The notes under the pieces: generated by a model | Database searches by the model: none | What the model saw: only the letters and a program-made list of their open reading frames with translations | Told to the model about the DNA's origin: nothing | Shown: one piece after another, positions 34,501 through 45,717 of the stretch | Layout of the letters: each line of letters begins with the position of its first letter | Numbering within the stretch: the stretch's first letter is position 1 | Translations under genes and position numbers: made by a program | DNA from: Collybiopsis luxurians FD-317 M1 | Lineage: Eukaryota; Basidiomycota; Agaricomycetes; Agaricales; Omphalotaceae | Reading direction: 5' to 3' | NCBI GenBank assembly: GCA_000827265.1 | Contig: KN834885.1 | Location: 19,581 to 83,580, forward strand | Length of the DNA stretch: 64,000 nt

Positions 34501-35544
34501 GTTTTACCATCAAGCCCGAATCCTCGCAAGAGTTTTCAAGTCGAACTAGCTATACTTTGACAAGCTTCGTTAACCTTGTCGTCCACGTTCTAGAATCTTT
34601 CTCGAATCCTCTTGCAGTCTGGTCCCTCGAAACCACGCTAGAACACAAATTCTGACATTCTTCAATATGTTGATTGAGCCTAGAACGCCAGACAGTCATA
34701 TTGACTATCCCTCGTTTCTCGGAAGTTTTGGATTTGCGAGTACGCACAGATTCCGGCTCCGTATACCTTATACCGGTGTACTATAGGATCGTGACTAGGA
34801 AATGTGACTTGTATCAGTGATGCATCTATCTCTATGTACAGCTCTGCTTTTCCATCGTTCTCAACTCCCTCCATCTTTCTGATCTTCGCTTCGCGCGCGC
34901 GTATAATCTATACAAAGGTTAATCGCCACAGCCTGATGATCGTGATGCATAACGTGAACGATGCTACGACAACTTTGGAATGAGTATCTCAAGTCCCGTA
35001 CCCATACAGCTACTTTTGAAAGGAATGCCTCGTTGCATGGATATACGAGGATGTATGTACCTGGTATATCCTAGCACCGAAGGGAAGGAGATCTATCATC
35101 GAACCACCTCGTTGCTACCAATCCGCGCGCGCAGCGTGTCTTCTTTTCCCAGTGACAAATGCAGCCGTGCTCGAGTCTCAATTTCAGATAAGCTCCGAAT
35201 TCTCTTAACTTTGGGGAGCTTGTGAAAATGGATGCCTACTTGTGCGGAAGGTGAGCGCCTCAGTTGATGCCAAAGCATTCAGGAAACGGTAATATCATCC
35301 CTGCGCCACATCACACAAACGAGTATAGGCTCCGAATGATGCGTAGATACCATTGATAATTCAGCTGGGATTCAAACGCAGAGAATGCCTGGTAAGTGGC
35401 TAGAACGTTGGTATTTTTCTTTCTTGTAGGGAACCAGTGTGATACGTTGGAAAACACGGTTGGTTACTCATTATGCCAAGAGATGTTCAAATGATAGCAA
35501 GTCGAAACTTGTACTTCTGACTCTGGAAGCAGATATAATCTGAG

Positions 35545-35815
35545 TGTCGATTTGGTTAGAGGTCAGTAATTTTATCTTCCCGACAAGGGTGAGGTTGAAC
35601 AATCACAGTACGGTGGCGAGAATATTGTTCAAGTTGCAGTTACTATTGTCGACTGATGTACAGGAGTAGTTGCTTTGCGATTGAAACAGTATATGCTTCG
35701 ATTTGGTTAGAGGGCATTAATTTTACCTTTGACAGAGCACGAAGTTGAAAAATAAGCCACAGTAGTGTGGCGAGAACGTTGTTCAAGTTGAATGTACTTT
35801 TGACCTATGTACATG
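35545..35815. repeat. Diverged direct repeat, two ~120 bp units
   Basis: Unit 1 (about 35545-35665) and unit 2 (about 35695-35815) share 'TCGATTTGGTTAGAGG', 'AATTTTA', 'GAGGTTGA/GAAGTTGA', 'CAGTA-GTGGCGAGAA' and 'TTGTTCAAGTTG' in the same order. They contain no long open frame. Confidence 0.7.
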
Positions 35816-35981
35816 CATACAGAGTCCGAGCCGACTATGTTCTACTCTATACGTACCTCAGATGCGGCAATCAAGTAGCAGCAGTCAGGTCCTTCCAAGT
35901 GGCTACATTTACTCTTCAACGATGAAGACGGCTGGCTAGTCTCAGGTACATACATATTCTGTAGATCTAGACCGTCGGCAA

Positions 35982-36426
35982 CTCACTAGTGCGCCACTTG
36001 CTGGCAGACGCTGACACTAGGGCGGGTAACGGGCGTACCGTGAATCTTTTCTAAGTCTATTGAATAGAATACGGCTTCTCCGGAATTGCCAGGAGGATCT
36101 GCAATACAACCATAGAAAACATGCACAGCAAGTAGGTCAACCCGTCGGAAGTCGTGATCCCACAATGAGATTCAATTTCCTTCGTAAAGCGCGATACTAA
36201 ATGCGAACACTGCCCATCCGGATTCCGAGTGGGCACAACCAGAAGCCGATTCCTGGTGGTGGGCTTTTCGAGCTGTTTTAAGGTATCGCAGCAGGCTCAA
36301 CAATGTACTCGGCGGATTCTAATCGTAGACGGAAACTTGCCACTGCGCCACTTCGCTGGCAGGCTCTGACATGAGTGCAGGTAACGGGCGAGTTGAAACA
36401 TGAGCAACAGTAGTCTACTGTGAACT
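35982..36426. repeat. Direct repeat pair with 'GCGCCACTT-GCTGGCAG' core
   Basis: Around 35990-36046 and 36343-36420 the sequence repeats 'TGCGCCACTT(C)GCTGGCAG', then 'CTGACA', 'GGTAACGGGCG' and 'GTGAA'. The copies lie about 350 bp apart. Confidence 0.6.
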
Positions 36427-36638
36427 TCCTCTTAGATGACAGGTTTGTGCCGATAATCGCAATCTGCGATGGGGTAACATTTGAGTTTTTCCAAAAAAGG
36501 GAAACTTGGCTATAGTAAATGCTGATCGTTGAATCCTTTTACACAGTTAGGCCGATTCAGTGAGACGCATAGAGATCCCTTACCAGGTTGTAGTGAGTTT
36601 CTCAGGTCGTTTATGCTACTAGCGATCCTCGCAAAGTA

Positions 36639-36915
36639 TGGCAATTGAAGGCTGCGAATTTCCAGGTTCATTCAACTTACATGTAAAGAGGGTCAAGAGA
36701 TTTCTCAGAGGATCCAGGAAGAGGACTGAGATCCCGAGTGATATCCTTGAGCATATTTCATACTTGTAAGTCTCCAAAGTTTCTTGGAAGCACGCCCGGA
36801 TGAGATTCCCTTAGCAAAAATGCGTATATCTAGGTACAGAAACAGCCATCTTGCTAGGGTTCTCTACCTCTATCGCATCCCTGATAATTGGGTTTATGAA
36901 GTGATCAAACGAAAG
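36639..36915 (+). CDS. Possible small or decayed gene (F-box-like segment)
   Basis: From ATG 36639 the frame reads MAIEGCEFPGSFN..., then RTEIPSDILEHISYL. The last part resembles the start of an F-box (IPSDILEHI). A GTAAGT donor after this and a TATATCTAG acceptor near 36833 give an in-frame continuation, YRNSHLARVLYLYRIPDNWVYEVIKRK. Beyond that I cannot find a consistent reading, so this is either an incomplete model or a remnant. Confidence 0.25.
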
Positions 36916-37795
36916 GTAAGAATGTTTACCGACCTCTGTGGGTCGGAAGACATGAAGAAAGATATGAGAGTGACTACAATGTGATACCGACGCGCAAGAT
37001 ACCTATCGGGAAACCGAGATCAGAACAACCGCAGCATCTTCAATGGCGCTATTACCAATAACGCTCAATTGATTCGGCGCCCCACCAAGATGACTGACCC
37101 TGTGCAGAGGATTCTTTTGAAGTTGATTGCCAAAAGCAACCCGGCTGTTCTAAAGATGGAGGATCGAGGACTTCAGAAAGAAACTTAACGACGTCAAAGG
37201 ACAGAAGGACTAGGCAGAGCATGTCACACTTGGTATAATCTTTTAACTATTTCTGTCTCATGCTCATCGATAAAATTTAGTCGAACGCATGATTGGAAGT
37301 TGAGAGTAAGTAGTATCGAATGCGGAGAAGTGAGATCAACGTCCGAAGCGGAAGGAGCCACAGACAAATCAGCGACTAGCAAAATTTAGCGGCGGAATTT
37401 CCGAAGTCCTATTTAATTTGGAGAAGTGGTTAGCTAGCTGGTACATGGCGTAGTGACGGAGGTTGGGCGGAGGTAGATGCACAGGCCTTGCCGGTTGCCG
37501 GGTCGAAAAACGGGCCGCCCGACTTCCGGTATGTTGACGCGCGCCAATTTTTATTTTCTCTTTTCTGCTCGATACCAACATACCGACTGTAGCGGCTTCA
37601 GGGTCTTCTGCCTCGAGGACAGCGTCCCTCAAAGTTTTGGCCGTACAACCATGGTATTCAATTCACGCGGCCTTGCATGGAGAAGTTAGGAAATCATCTA
37701 TGGTAATCACAAATCATGGGATGATTTCATCAGAATCAACATCGGGTTGAACATTCGCTTCCCGGGCGTGCAGAATCGCGGTGAATGATCTTTCA

Positions 37796-37803
37796 TATAA
37801 AAG
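37796..37803 (+). promoter_or_regulatory. TATA box of the D-lactate dehydrogenase gene
   Basis: TATAAAAG lies about 63-70 nt upstream of the ATG at 37866. It is correctly placed for a fungal core promoter. Confidence 0.6.
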
Positions 37804-37865
37804 AACGGTGATAACAAGCATTAGGTACTCCAATCTGCTTCTTTTCCTCTTGAACTCATATACTC

Positions 37866-40331
37866 ATGTTGATACCGAGTAGCGTCCTCAAGCGAGCACA
37901 TCCTCGACTGTTACGTTCAACTGGACGGTTATCACCTTCATTGCGCGGCCAAGCGCTGCGGTTTTCGAGCAGCAATACAGTCACGTCTCGTTCCTTCCTT
38001 TCAGTCCAAACATTCTCTTTGATTTCTGCTGTGTCACTATTTAGTGGTTTCGCTGGATACTGGCTCGCAAATTCCGATTCAAGAAATGGCGCTGGTCAGG
38101 CTATCCATAAACCTCATTACGCGTCCGTGCAGGAATGCGCAAAGGCCGTTGAAGAACTCCAGAAGGCCTTTGCAAATGACAAAGACACTGTATCCATAGA
38201 CCCCGATGATCTCCGCACTCACGGATTCTCCTTGAATCATCATCACCCAGGCAAATCCCCGTTCAATTCTGATTCTGCGTGCGAGTCCGCTTATTTCGTT
38301 TGCACATAGGAACTTCACATATCGTTGTAGTTTATCCAAGTTCTACCGAGGATGTTGTCAAAGTGATGAAAATATCGAAAAAGTACCGAATGCCCTGTGT
38401 GGTGTATTCCGGAGCAACCAGTTTGGAGGGTCAATTCTCTGGGGTGCGTGTGAATTAATGCTTCGTAGATATTTTTGTCTGATGGTGCGCCAGGTCGATT
38501 CGGGTAGTATATGCCTCGATATGTCGCGCATGAATCAAATCCTCGAAATACACGGTACCTGTCTTCAACCTCTTATTTGGAACGGACTCTCACAAACTCT
38601 TTTGATAGAGGCGGATTCCGACCTCGTATGCCAGCCAGGTGCTTGCTGGACCGATATCAACGATACTCTAAGTGACAAAGGCAGGTCAACCGATCCCATA
38701 ACGGCGCGTGACATAACTGAGCTACGTACTTGTAGGAATCCCACTCTTCTTTCCAGTGAGTTACTATGCAGGCTTAATTTATCTCTTGGTCACAGACCGC
38801 TGGCGTAGCTCGACCCTGCACCGACCGCTACGATAGGTGGAATGCTCAGTACCGGTTGTTCAGGAAGTAAGTCGCTCAACTTGGTTTGGTAAATATCGCT
38901 GAAGGCGACCCTCAGCCAACGCTGTGCGATATGGGACTGGCAAGGCTGAGTGGTTCTTGAACGCGGTTGGTGCCTAATTTAAATGTTTAATGAACTTGTT
39001 AACGTTATCTCCATACATTTAGACCGTCGTTCTTCCATCCGGGGAAGTCATCAAGACACGCCGTCGTGCACGTAAATCGTCAGCAGGCTTTGATACGACG
39101 AAGTTGTTCATTGGAGCGGAAGGTACCCTTGGGATTGTCACAGAAGGTATGAGAATGCTTCGTCTGGTTTCAGACGCGTACTGATGTTTGGCTTTGTCTA
39201 GTGACCATACGCTTAACACCCGTTCTGCCGACCACAGTCGCCATGGTACACTTCCCAGACGTCGGAAAGGTTAGCTCTTTCTTCAAGTTGTTTGTGCAAT
39301 CCTGGGTTGACACAAAGGATTACCCCAAGGCAGCAGAGGCCGTCCGAGAAGCCTTACTTGCCGGCGTTGGTATTCGTGCGTCCTGTATTCTGAATGGGTT
39401 TATCTCTTTCTTCTTCTAATTACTACTTTAACTAGAGTGCGCCGAACTTATGGACGATATCGCAATGGCAACTATCAACAAATACGGCCAAGCTGGCGGA
39501 GACTGGCCAGAGAAGGACACGTTGATTTTCAAGTTCCAGGGTCCCAACAATGAATCTTTGCAAGAATCGGGTCGTATCGTCAAAAAAATTGTAACAAAGC
39601 ATGGCGGTTTCGGGTTCAAATTCGCCAAGGATGACAAGGAGGCGGAGGATCTTTGGGACACTCGCAAGAATGCATTGTACGCGGGACTGGCATCTGTTCC
39701 GGGCAGCCGGAGTTGGTCTACTGATGTCTGGTGCGTTTTGCATCTTCACACTCGACCTGGGGTTTGTTCTCATTTTCAACCTCGACCCTTAGCGTACCAG
39801 TTTCAAAACTACCCGAGCTTGTGTACGAAACGAAAAAGGACCTTCAGTCAAGCGGATTGAAGGGATTCATAGGTGGTCATGTCGGCGATGGAAACTTTCA
39901 TTCGTTACTATTAATCAAGACTGAAGAGGACCTTGAGATTGCGAAGAAATTGGTGGCGAAGATGGTCCACAAAGCTATTGCGTTGGACGGAACATGTAAG
40001 CAAAATAATTGATTTCAAATTTCATCAACACTTTTTAATCGACTCTTCAGGCACAGGTAACCCCCCGCTAGATGCTTTCGTGATATTCTGAACTCAATAT
40101 GATACAGGGGAGCACGGCGTTGGTATAGGAAAGAAGGAGTATTTGGTCGAAGAGCTTGGCGAAGGCACGGTGGAGCTTATGAAGACGGTTAAGAAGGCTA
40201 TTGATCCACTGGGGCTTCTTAATCCTGGGAAGGTGACGATCTGGCCAATCTTGTGATAGTTCTCTCGATTGACTCTTTCTCTTTTTAATTAGCTCTATCC
40301 AGATGAGGTGGTAGCCAAAACGAAGGATTAG
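37866..40331 (+). CDS. Mitochondrial D-lactate dehydrogenase (cytochrome), FAD-linked
   Basis: Oxidises D-lactate to pyruvate and passes electrons to cytochrome c at the mitochondrial inner membrane (known for the Dld1 family). The N-terminus is Arg/Ser-rich and presequence-like, followed by a hydrophobic span ([19 protein letters not shown]). The FAD-binding domain reads [71 protein letters not shown] and [15 protein letters not shown]. The C-terminal FAD-oxidase domain holds the metal/catalytic motifs [10 protein letters not shown] and [12 protein letters not shown], then LLNPGKLYPDE; the stop is at 40329-40331. The gene is highly spliced. Two introns begin with GC (38251-38309, 38681-38735). 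Exons of 20 nt (38736-38755) and 6 nt (40051-40056) are needed to read the motifs. The gene appears intact. Confidence 0.92.
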
Positions 40332-40764
40332 CTTTGGGCCAGACAATTTTCTCCACTGTATCGATCGTTCTTTCCTTTCTCCTAAATTTTGTTGCAACCA
40401 AATATCACTCGTTCAAGATATAGAATGTTTCGTGTGTCCTCTGAAACTCGTTTCGTAGGTTTGGCTAGTAAAGGTGGGCGCAAGGAGCCTTGAGTCAAGG
40501 TCTCGTTCAGCAACTTTGCTGAACTGGTCTATCTCCACCGTTGCTGCCTGACGGATCCATAATGATATTTGAGTTGTATAGGGTTCGTGCAGGATGTCGC
40601 AATATGATCGGTTTCCCTAATTCTCGAAAGTGGCGATGTCCCCTTTGTTGGTTAGGGGAAAGACAGGGAAAGACGCAAGCTGGATCGTATACTCCTGATT
40701 CCTCTTGAGTATTTAGAGAGCAGTCGTTTCCATCAGGTCTCTGAGATTGTTTCTCTGGCTCACC
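40332..40764. other. Intergenic between D-lactate dehydrogenase and DUF6534 genes
   Basis: A 433 bp head-to-tail spacer. It should contain the terminator of the first gene and the promoter of the second. No distinct element is recognised. Confidence 0.5.
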
Positions 40765-42692
40765 ATGGCAATAGGATTAGGACCTGCTGAAGTTGCGTAC
40801 GTCTTTCTGGGCTTCAAGGACTTTTTAAATATAACTTACGAGGAATCTTCCAGGCATGGTCCTTTGTTCATTGGCTTTGTTTTCAACGTCACCCTCTTTG
40901 GGTACGGCTCATCTCTTTTCCCTGGGTAAGAGTTCGTGCGACTGACAATTTTTGTGTATCTACGCAGGGTGTTAACGGGCCAAGTCCATCATTATTTTGA
41001 TACCTACAGGCAGTACGTACGCCATCCGATCTATCCTTGGTCAGGTTTCTCATCTCGACTCTGCGATTAGAGATAGAACATGGATGAAAGGCCTTGTATG
41101 TTTCCTCTTCTCTCTGGGGCGGATGCGAACCCGGAAGTAATTTCCGTTGCCCTAGGTCTACCTGATCTACCTCATGAACATCGTCAACACTGTCTTTATG
41201 GCGGAATACTTGTACAACTCCTTGATACTCCACTTCGGTTGGTTTTTTTTTCTTCTTGGCTGTCGAGAGCCGCGAACTAAGAAGGTCCCGTAGACGATCC
41301 CCAGTACCTTACTCGAGCTAACTGGGGTATGTATGTTCGCCTGTTCAGTATCTCATATCAAACTAACCTTCCGCATAGTTTTTTCTACCGGTAGGAAGAA
41401 TTTAAGGTTCTCTTTCATAAACGATATTCTGTACTCAATTTTTTTTTAATACTAGATCCTGCCATGACGGTAAGTGAATCGTTGCCCTCAGCATATCGGT
41501 CAGTTATTGAACGATGTCTCCCAGGGAATTATTTCTGTATGTCTAGTCTTCAAAAATCCAAGATAATATGACTCATTTTTCCACACAGTTCTGCGTCCAA
41601 GCATTTTTTACGTGGCGTGTAAAAGTCCTCACCTCGAGTAAATGGCCCGCTCTTCTCATATTATCCCTTTCCTTGACCAGCATCAGTGAGTCGCGCGTTT
41701 CCTAGGGTTGCGGGTTTTTAAGATGATCGTCCCATCTCTAATCAGCGGGTTCGTTGGCTACGGCGGTAAATGTAACCAGACATCCAGTCTTCACCCAATT
41801 TTCCGTGTTCAAAGTGAAGTCCGTATTCGTTTCTCCGGTTTGCCATCCTGACACACCTCCTTGTAGGAATGGGTGCTTCTGTGGCTATTTGGAGCAACTG
41901 TCTGCGATGTTCTTATTACGCTCGTCCTCGTCCTACATCTGTGAGATACTTCTCCCGATCGTCTCCGTTTATTATCTGACCATAGTCGGCAGGGTATGCA
42001 CACCTTTCGCAGAGTTCCTTTTTCTTGACATTGGCTATTCTTCCTCATAGAGAAAGCATAAAACTGGCTTCAAGACATCAGATCAACTGGTTGATAGGAT
42101 TATACGCTGTAAGCTTCAAAAACGGTTTCTCCAATTTCGGCTTAGTTAACGGTCGATTCAGTGACTGTCCAGACGGGACTCATAACAACTGTGTGCGCTA
42201 TTGTTGATGCTATCATGTATCTCGTGGATGTAAGTGTGTTCTCGTTCACCCTAGCTATCCGTCGACGCTGACTTTCATGCATTCATTCAGCCTACCGGCA
42301 CGTGAGTTGTCTTCCTAGTATCCCGAGTCCCAACTGCTTATTCATGACGCATCAGACACCTAATCTTCAATCTCCCGCTTGCTAAACTCTACTCCGTCAC
42401 CCTTTTGAGTAGTCTCAACTCCAGGGAAGGCTGGGCTTTCAACAGTAGCAACTATTCCGACTCTGTCAGTCGATCTATGACTGGAGGTATCCGCACTGGC
42501 CGGACTCATAAAAAAACAGAGGTCCACATCTCGACGACGACGACGCCGGAAGTTTTTGTTGAAGTTGAACGTCACGAAATACGGGATGCTAATGGAAGCT
42601 CACGCGATTCCCCAGGCGCGAAGTATCTCAACTATGACTTGGAAAGAAGTTATGGCTATCCCGAGAGAGATGCGAGCAACTGTTGCTGTTGA
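40765..42692 (+). CDS. DUF6534 multi-pass membrane protein with microexons
   Basis: The start is ATG 40765. The order of segments is typical of DUF6534 proteins: HGPLFIGFVFNVTLFG; GVLTGQVHHYFDTYRQDRTWMKGLV; YLIYLMNIVNTVFMAEYLYNSL; DDPQYLTRANWGVFSTDPAMTGIIS; FCVQAFFTWRVKVLTSSKWP; EWVLLWLFGATVCDVLITLVLVLHL; DQLVDRIIRLTVDSVTVQTGLITTVCAIVDAIMYLVDPTG; and HLIFNLPLAKLYSVTLLSSLNSR. A hydrophilic Thr/Ser-rich tail ends in DASNCCC at 42692. Reading 'WGVFSTDPAMTGIIS' requires three consecutive microexons (41379-41390, 41456-41469, 41525-41536). The family is common in mushrooms, predicted to have about seven membrane spans, and of unknown function. The 3' end of this gene has been copied to 45516-45717. 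Confidence 0.85.
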
Positions 42693-42973
42693 CGCTGCTG
42701 GTGAAGCGGTAGACGACGCCGCGAGAGACCTCATGTCCCAGCAAGACAAGGCAACGCTCAAAGCAGGACTTTACTGTGGTATACCTGCCGCCTCATTGAC
42801 CAGGATGACTTGGAGTTGGACTCTCCGGCTCGGCGAGCAACCTTCCTGCTCGCCTAGGGTGATTTTGACGGAACAATGACATAGTATCATTTCCATGTGC
42901 AGGAACATAGTCAGGATCATCTTCTGCGATCAGATTGAAGATTAGAATCGAAGTTATGCTTCAAATCGTAAGG

Positions 42974-44011
42974 TCAACGTGTGATTTTATATACACAATA
43001 AAATATTACCATGATTTTTTCTAAGTCAGTTTCTCCTTTCTCTCCCTGACTACTATCGCGTCTTCGTTTTATTCCTCGCTTCTTGTCCGGAGTGTTATAG
43101 TCGAAGCTTCCGAGTTCGAGTTTCCGCATCTTCTCCTCTTTTTCTCTCGTAAAGGTCAATAGAGACCAAAGGATGCCGATCAGTATGATGACCTGGTGCT
43201 CATCACCCTCGAAGGACCGGAAGGCAAATTGTGCCTGCTCCAGAACCTGTTCGACCGCTGATTCAAACAAGAGAAAGGCTTGGAATCTCCAAGAATCCAA
43301 ATCGGCACGCCAAGCTTTGAATGGTTCTTTCGCAAACTGAGATAGAGGCTTCCCCTCAATCCAGAAAGCAGGCCTCAACGTCCGAGATGGGATGTGGAAT
43401 ACCATCGCTGCACTGTCTGATAGGCGCCAGTAAGAATAAGAATCAGCCTTACCCGTGATTGGACTCTCCCTTTGTACTGTATAGCCAAAATATGCCTGGC
43501 CGTGCGCTTGGAGAACTATTGGCTTTTCCTTTTTCTTGCTTTGGCTGAGCAATCAAGCACAAGTCGGAGATGATCCGATTTATCAAAGAGTAGAGACGAT
43601 GTTCCACAGAAGGTTCTTCCTCGGCTATCTGGACATCACCTTCCAGCAACCTAAGAGCAAAATCCTGAGAGTATAATATAACCTGACAACTCGAAATATG
43701 ATGGAGTCCTGCTAAGAATGTAGACATTTGAGCAATAAACTAAAACTCACTCTCGGATCTTCAAATGCTGCTTTCACATGTTCACCGGTAGTCTCCAGCA
43801 TGGATTTCGTTGCCATTGGATGAGGGAAAGACCAAAAGCTACAGTCGTATCGTGGAAGAGTCAAATCTCGAAAATTTGGAGGGTTACCGGTTGAGACTGG
43901 ACGTGAGAGGTACGTGTAGTCGGTCTCGCAGAGCTGAATGCGTAGAGGGGAAGTGTGAGAGGAAGATGTCGTTGCAGAGCTATACGCAGAAACCTCGTCG
44001 GATCTCTTCAC
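42974..44011 (-). CDS. Hypothetical protein
   Basis: Two coding blocks are evident. The first, from ATG 44011, reads MKRSDEVSAYSSATTSSS.. and contains LCETDYTYLSRPVSTGNPPNFRDLTLPRYDCSFWSFPHP, then AFEDPR before a GTGAGT donor. After an acceptor near 43685 a segment DFALRLLEGDVQIAEEEPSVEHRLYSLINRIISDLCL follows. The second block, in another frame, begins SQSKKKEKPIVLQAHGQAYFGYTV and runs through GFxxEGKPL-type sequence and ESAVEQVLEQAQFAF to a hydrophobic stretch (VIILIGILWSLLTF), a basic tail and the stop at 42974. The join between blocks (around 43550) could not be resolved to a normal intron. I do not recognise the family. Confidence 0.5.
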
Positions 44012-44777
44012 GCAAGTATGAGTCTCTGGACAATATATATACTATACAAACTTGTATTTTCAATCAACTTCTTCACGGCCCCGCCTCTTCTCCCGGACGT
44101 CACTACTCCGACAGCCCACTTATCTCCCTCCTTCAGTCCTCCTCCTAATCCCTAACTCTTGCCAACCGACAGTCAACACCAAAGTATACAACACCTCATC
44201 GCCGATAGAAGGATATAAGATAGAAGGATATAATATAGTTAAATCGAGGCTCAGAACACAAAATGTTTCAAGAAAATGCCCTGCACATGAAACCCGAATA
44301 GCATTGCGGATCGAGAAGCCTATCAAAGTTGACAAGTCAGGAACCTTGAGAGAAGCCGGTGAGCGCAGTCAATGCAGTTGGCACGACCACAGCATAGATA
44401 GTAAGAAATGAGTGGACTATTGCGAGAGATATAAAATAAGACATCAGAGTCGGAATATCGATACGAATAGTATGAGTAGTTACAATAAGCAACTGCCAAT
44501 CTCAATTACAAAGATTTGGCAGCCCAGGTGGGCCGAAAACTACGTGGATCGATAGTGCAGACTTTGAAGACGGTTAAATAATCGCGCAAGGAGCAAAACG
44601 AGGCAGGAGCGACGATAATGCGGGTGCCGGACGCTGAGAAGGGCAAGGGTGGACAGCGAAACGAAAAGGCGAGAGATGAACGCGATAAATTAAATAATGG
44701 TCTGGTGATCGTTGCAGCTGACAAATCCGTCCTACCAAAAGGTAACATGGAATTCACGTGACCGATTCTTCGCCACC

Positions 44778-45432
44778 ATGATAACTGACGAACAGCTCGA
44801 CAAAGTCATTCCAATTTTCCCGCCGAATCGTATCGGACTCGCCAAAAATCTGGCCCACGCTGCTAAGGTCCGTCGATATTCGCAAGACTACTCCATTCGT
44901 TGATTAACTTCGAGCACAGGTCCAGAGCATGATGGCAGGTTGCCCAAAAGACCGAGAGCTTCCTGAAAGATTCCACGTCGACCTTGAGGTCAAGAGGAAA
45001 TATGCTTGGTATCAAGATCCTCAGAAAATATTTTTCGGTTTCGGATTGGACATCAAAGATTGCTTCGAATACTACCGCGCCAACAGGGAAGACTTTCCTT
45101 CCGTTTCCGACTTGACCACTCCGTCAGATACTGCGTTCTGGATTGTACGTGCAGTGGAAGCTCGATTAACCAAACTCTGCCGCCATCGTGTTCGTCTCGA
45201 ACAAGTTTTATCTTTGGACTACGATATGGTTTTATACATCTACGACAGCCCGTTTTTCCAACACTTCGAGCTGGAGGATCACGAGGAGAAGGAGGTTGTA
45301 GAGATTTTGAAGGAGCAGGTTCCTGTGTTTAGAAATCAAGATTTGCATTGGTATTATTCCAGTACCCGATGTTATGGTGTGTGTTCGTGCCGCCCCTATG
45401 AAGTCGTCACTAATCTTCTTGGAGGTCACTAG
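44778..45432 (+). CDS. Hypothetical protein, 200 aa
   Basis: The ATG at 44778 lies in a strong context (CGCCACCATG). A first exon of 30 codons (44778-44867, MITDEQLDKVIPIFPPNRIGLAKNLAHAAK) joins through a 52 nt GT-AG intron (44868-44919) to a second exon, 44920-45432. The product is mostly soluble and helical: KYAWYQDPQKIFFGFGLDIKDCFEYYR, then RAVEARLTKLCRHRVRLEQVL and LEDHEEKEVVEILKEQVPVF. It ends GGH with stop at 45432. I recognise no domain. The clean two-exon structure and start context support a real gene. A fragment of the DUF6534 gene lies just downstream. Confidence 0.7.
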
Positions 45433-45515
45433 CTCCCTTCGCGAGTCAATAATTTCTTTGACGGTTGATATCCCTCCGTCGTGTTTCTATCACTTTTCTC
45501 TAATTTTATGAATGC

Positions 45516-45717
45516 ACTATCCCGACTCTGTCAGTCGATCTATGGCTGGAGGTATCCGCACTGGCCGGACTCATAAAAAACAGAGGACCACATCTCGACG
45601 ACGACGACGCCGGAAGTTTTTGTTGAAGTTGAACGTCACGAAATACGGGATGCCAATGGAAGCTCACGCGATTCCCCAGGCGCGAACTATCTCAACTATG
45701 ACTTGGAAAGAAGTTAT
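45516..45717 (+). pseudogene. Recent fragment copy of the DUF6534 gene 3' end
   Basis: About 200 bp match 42451-42653 almost base for base: about five substitutions and one A missing from a homopolymer (six instead of seven). The missing base shifts the frame. The match begins at ACTATNCCGACTC and stops abruptly after GAAAGAAGTTAT. No start codon context or upstream exons were copied, so this is a non-functional fragment. Confidence 0.9.

Larger units (their letters stand above)
28483..37795. other. 9.3 kb gene-poor region with diverged repeats
   Basis: There is no gene I can support, apart from a weak candidate at 36639-36915. Contents: a 16 bp perfect palindrome at 30379-30394; three diverged tandem units at 30972-31570; paired repeats at 35545-35815 and again at 35982-36426; and many TACGTA/TATGTA motifs. 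Short frames such as 29026-29358, 32077-32286 and 33526-33765 have no recognisable motifs. Confidence 0.5.

Noticed and set aside
23111..37795. A mating-type or other master regulatory locus
   Set aside because: No homeodomain, pheromone receptor, HMG or zinc-finger motif was found in any frame there.
39428..39779. Minus-strand 115-codon frame
   Set aside because: Antisense to the catalytic exons of D-lactate dehydrogenase, where the plus-strand reading is clearly conserved.
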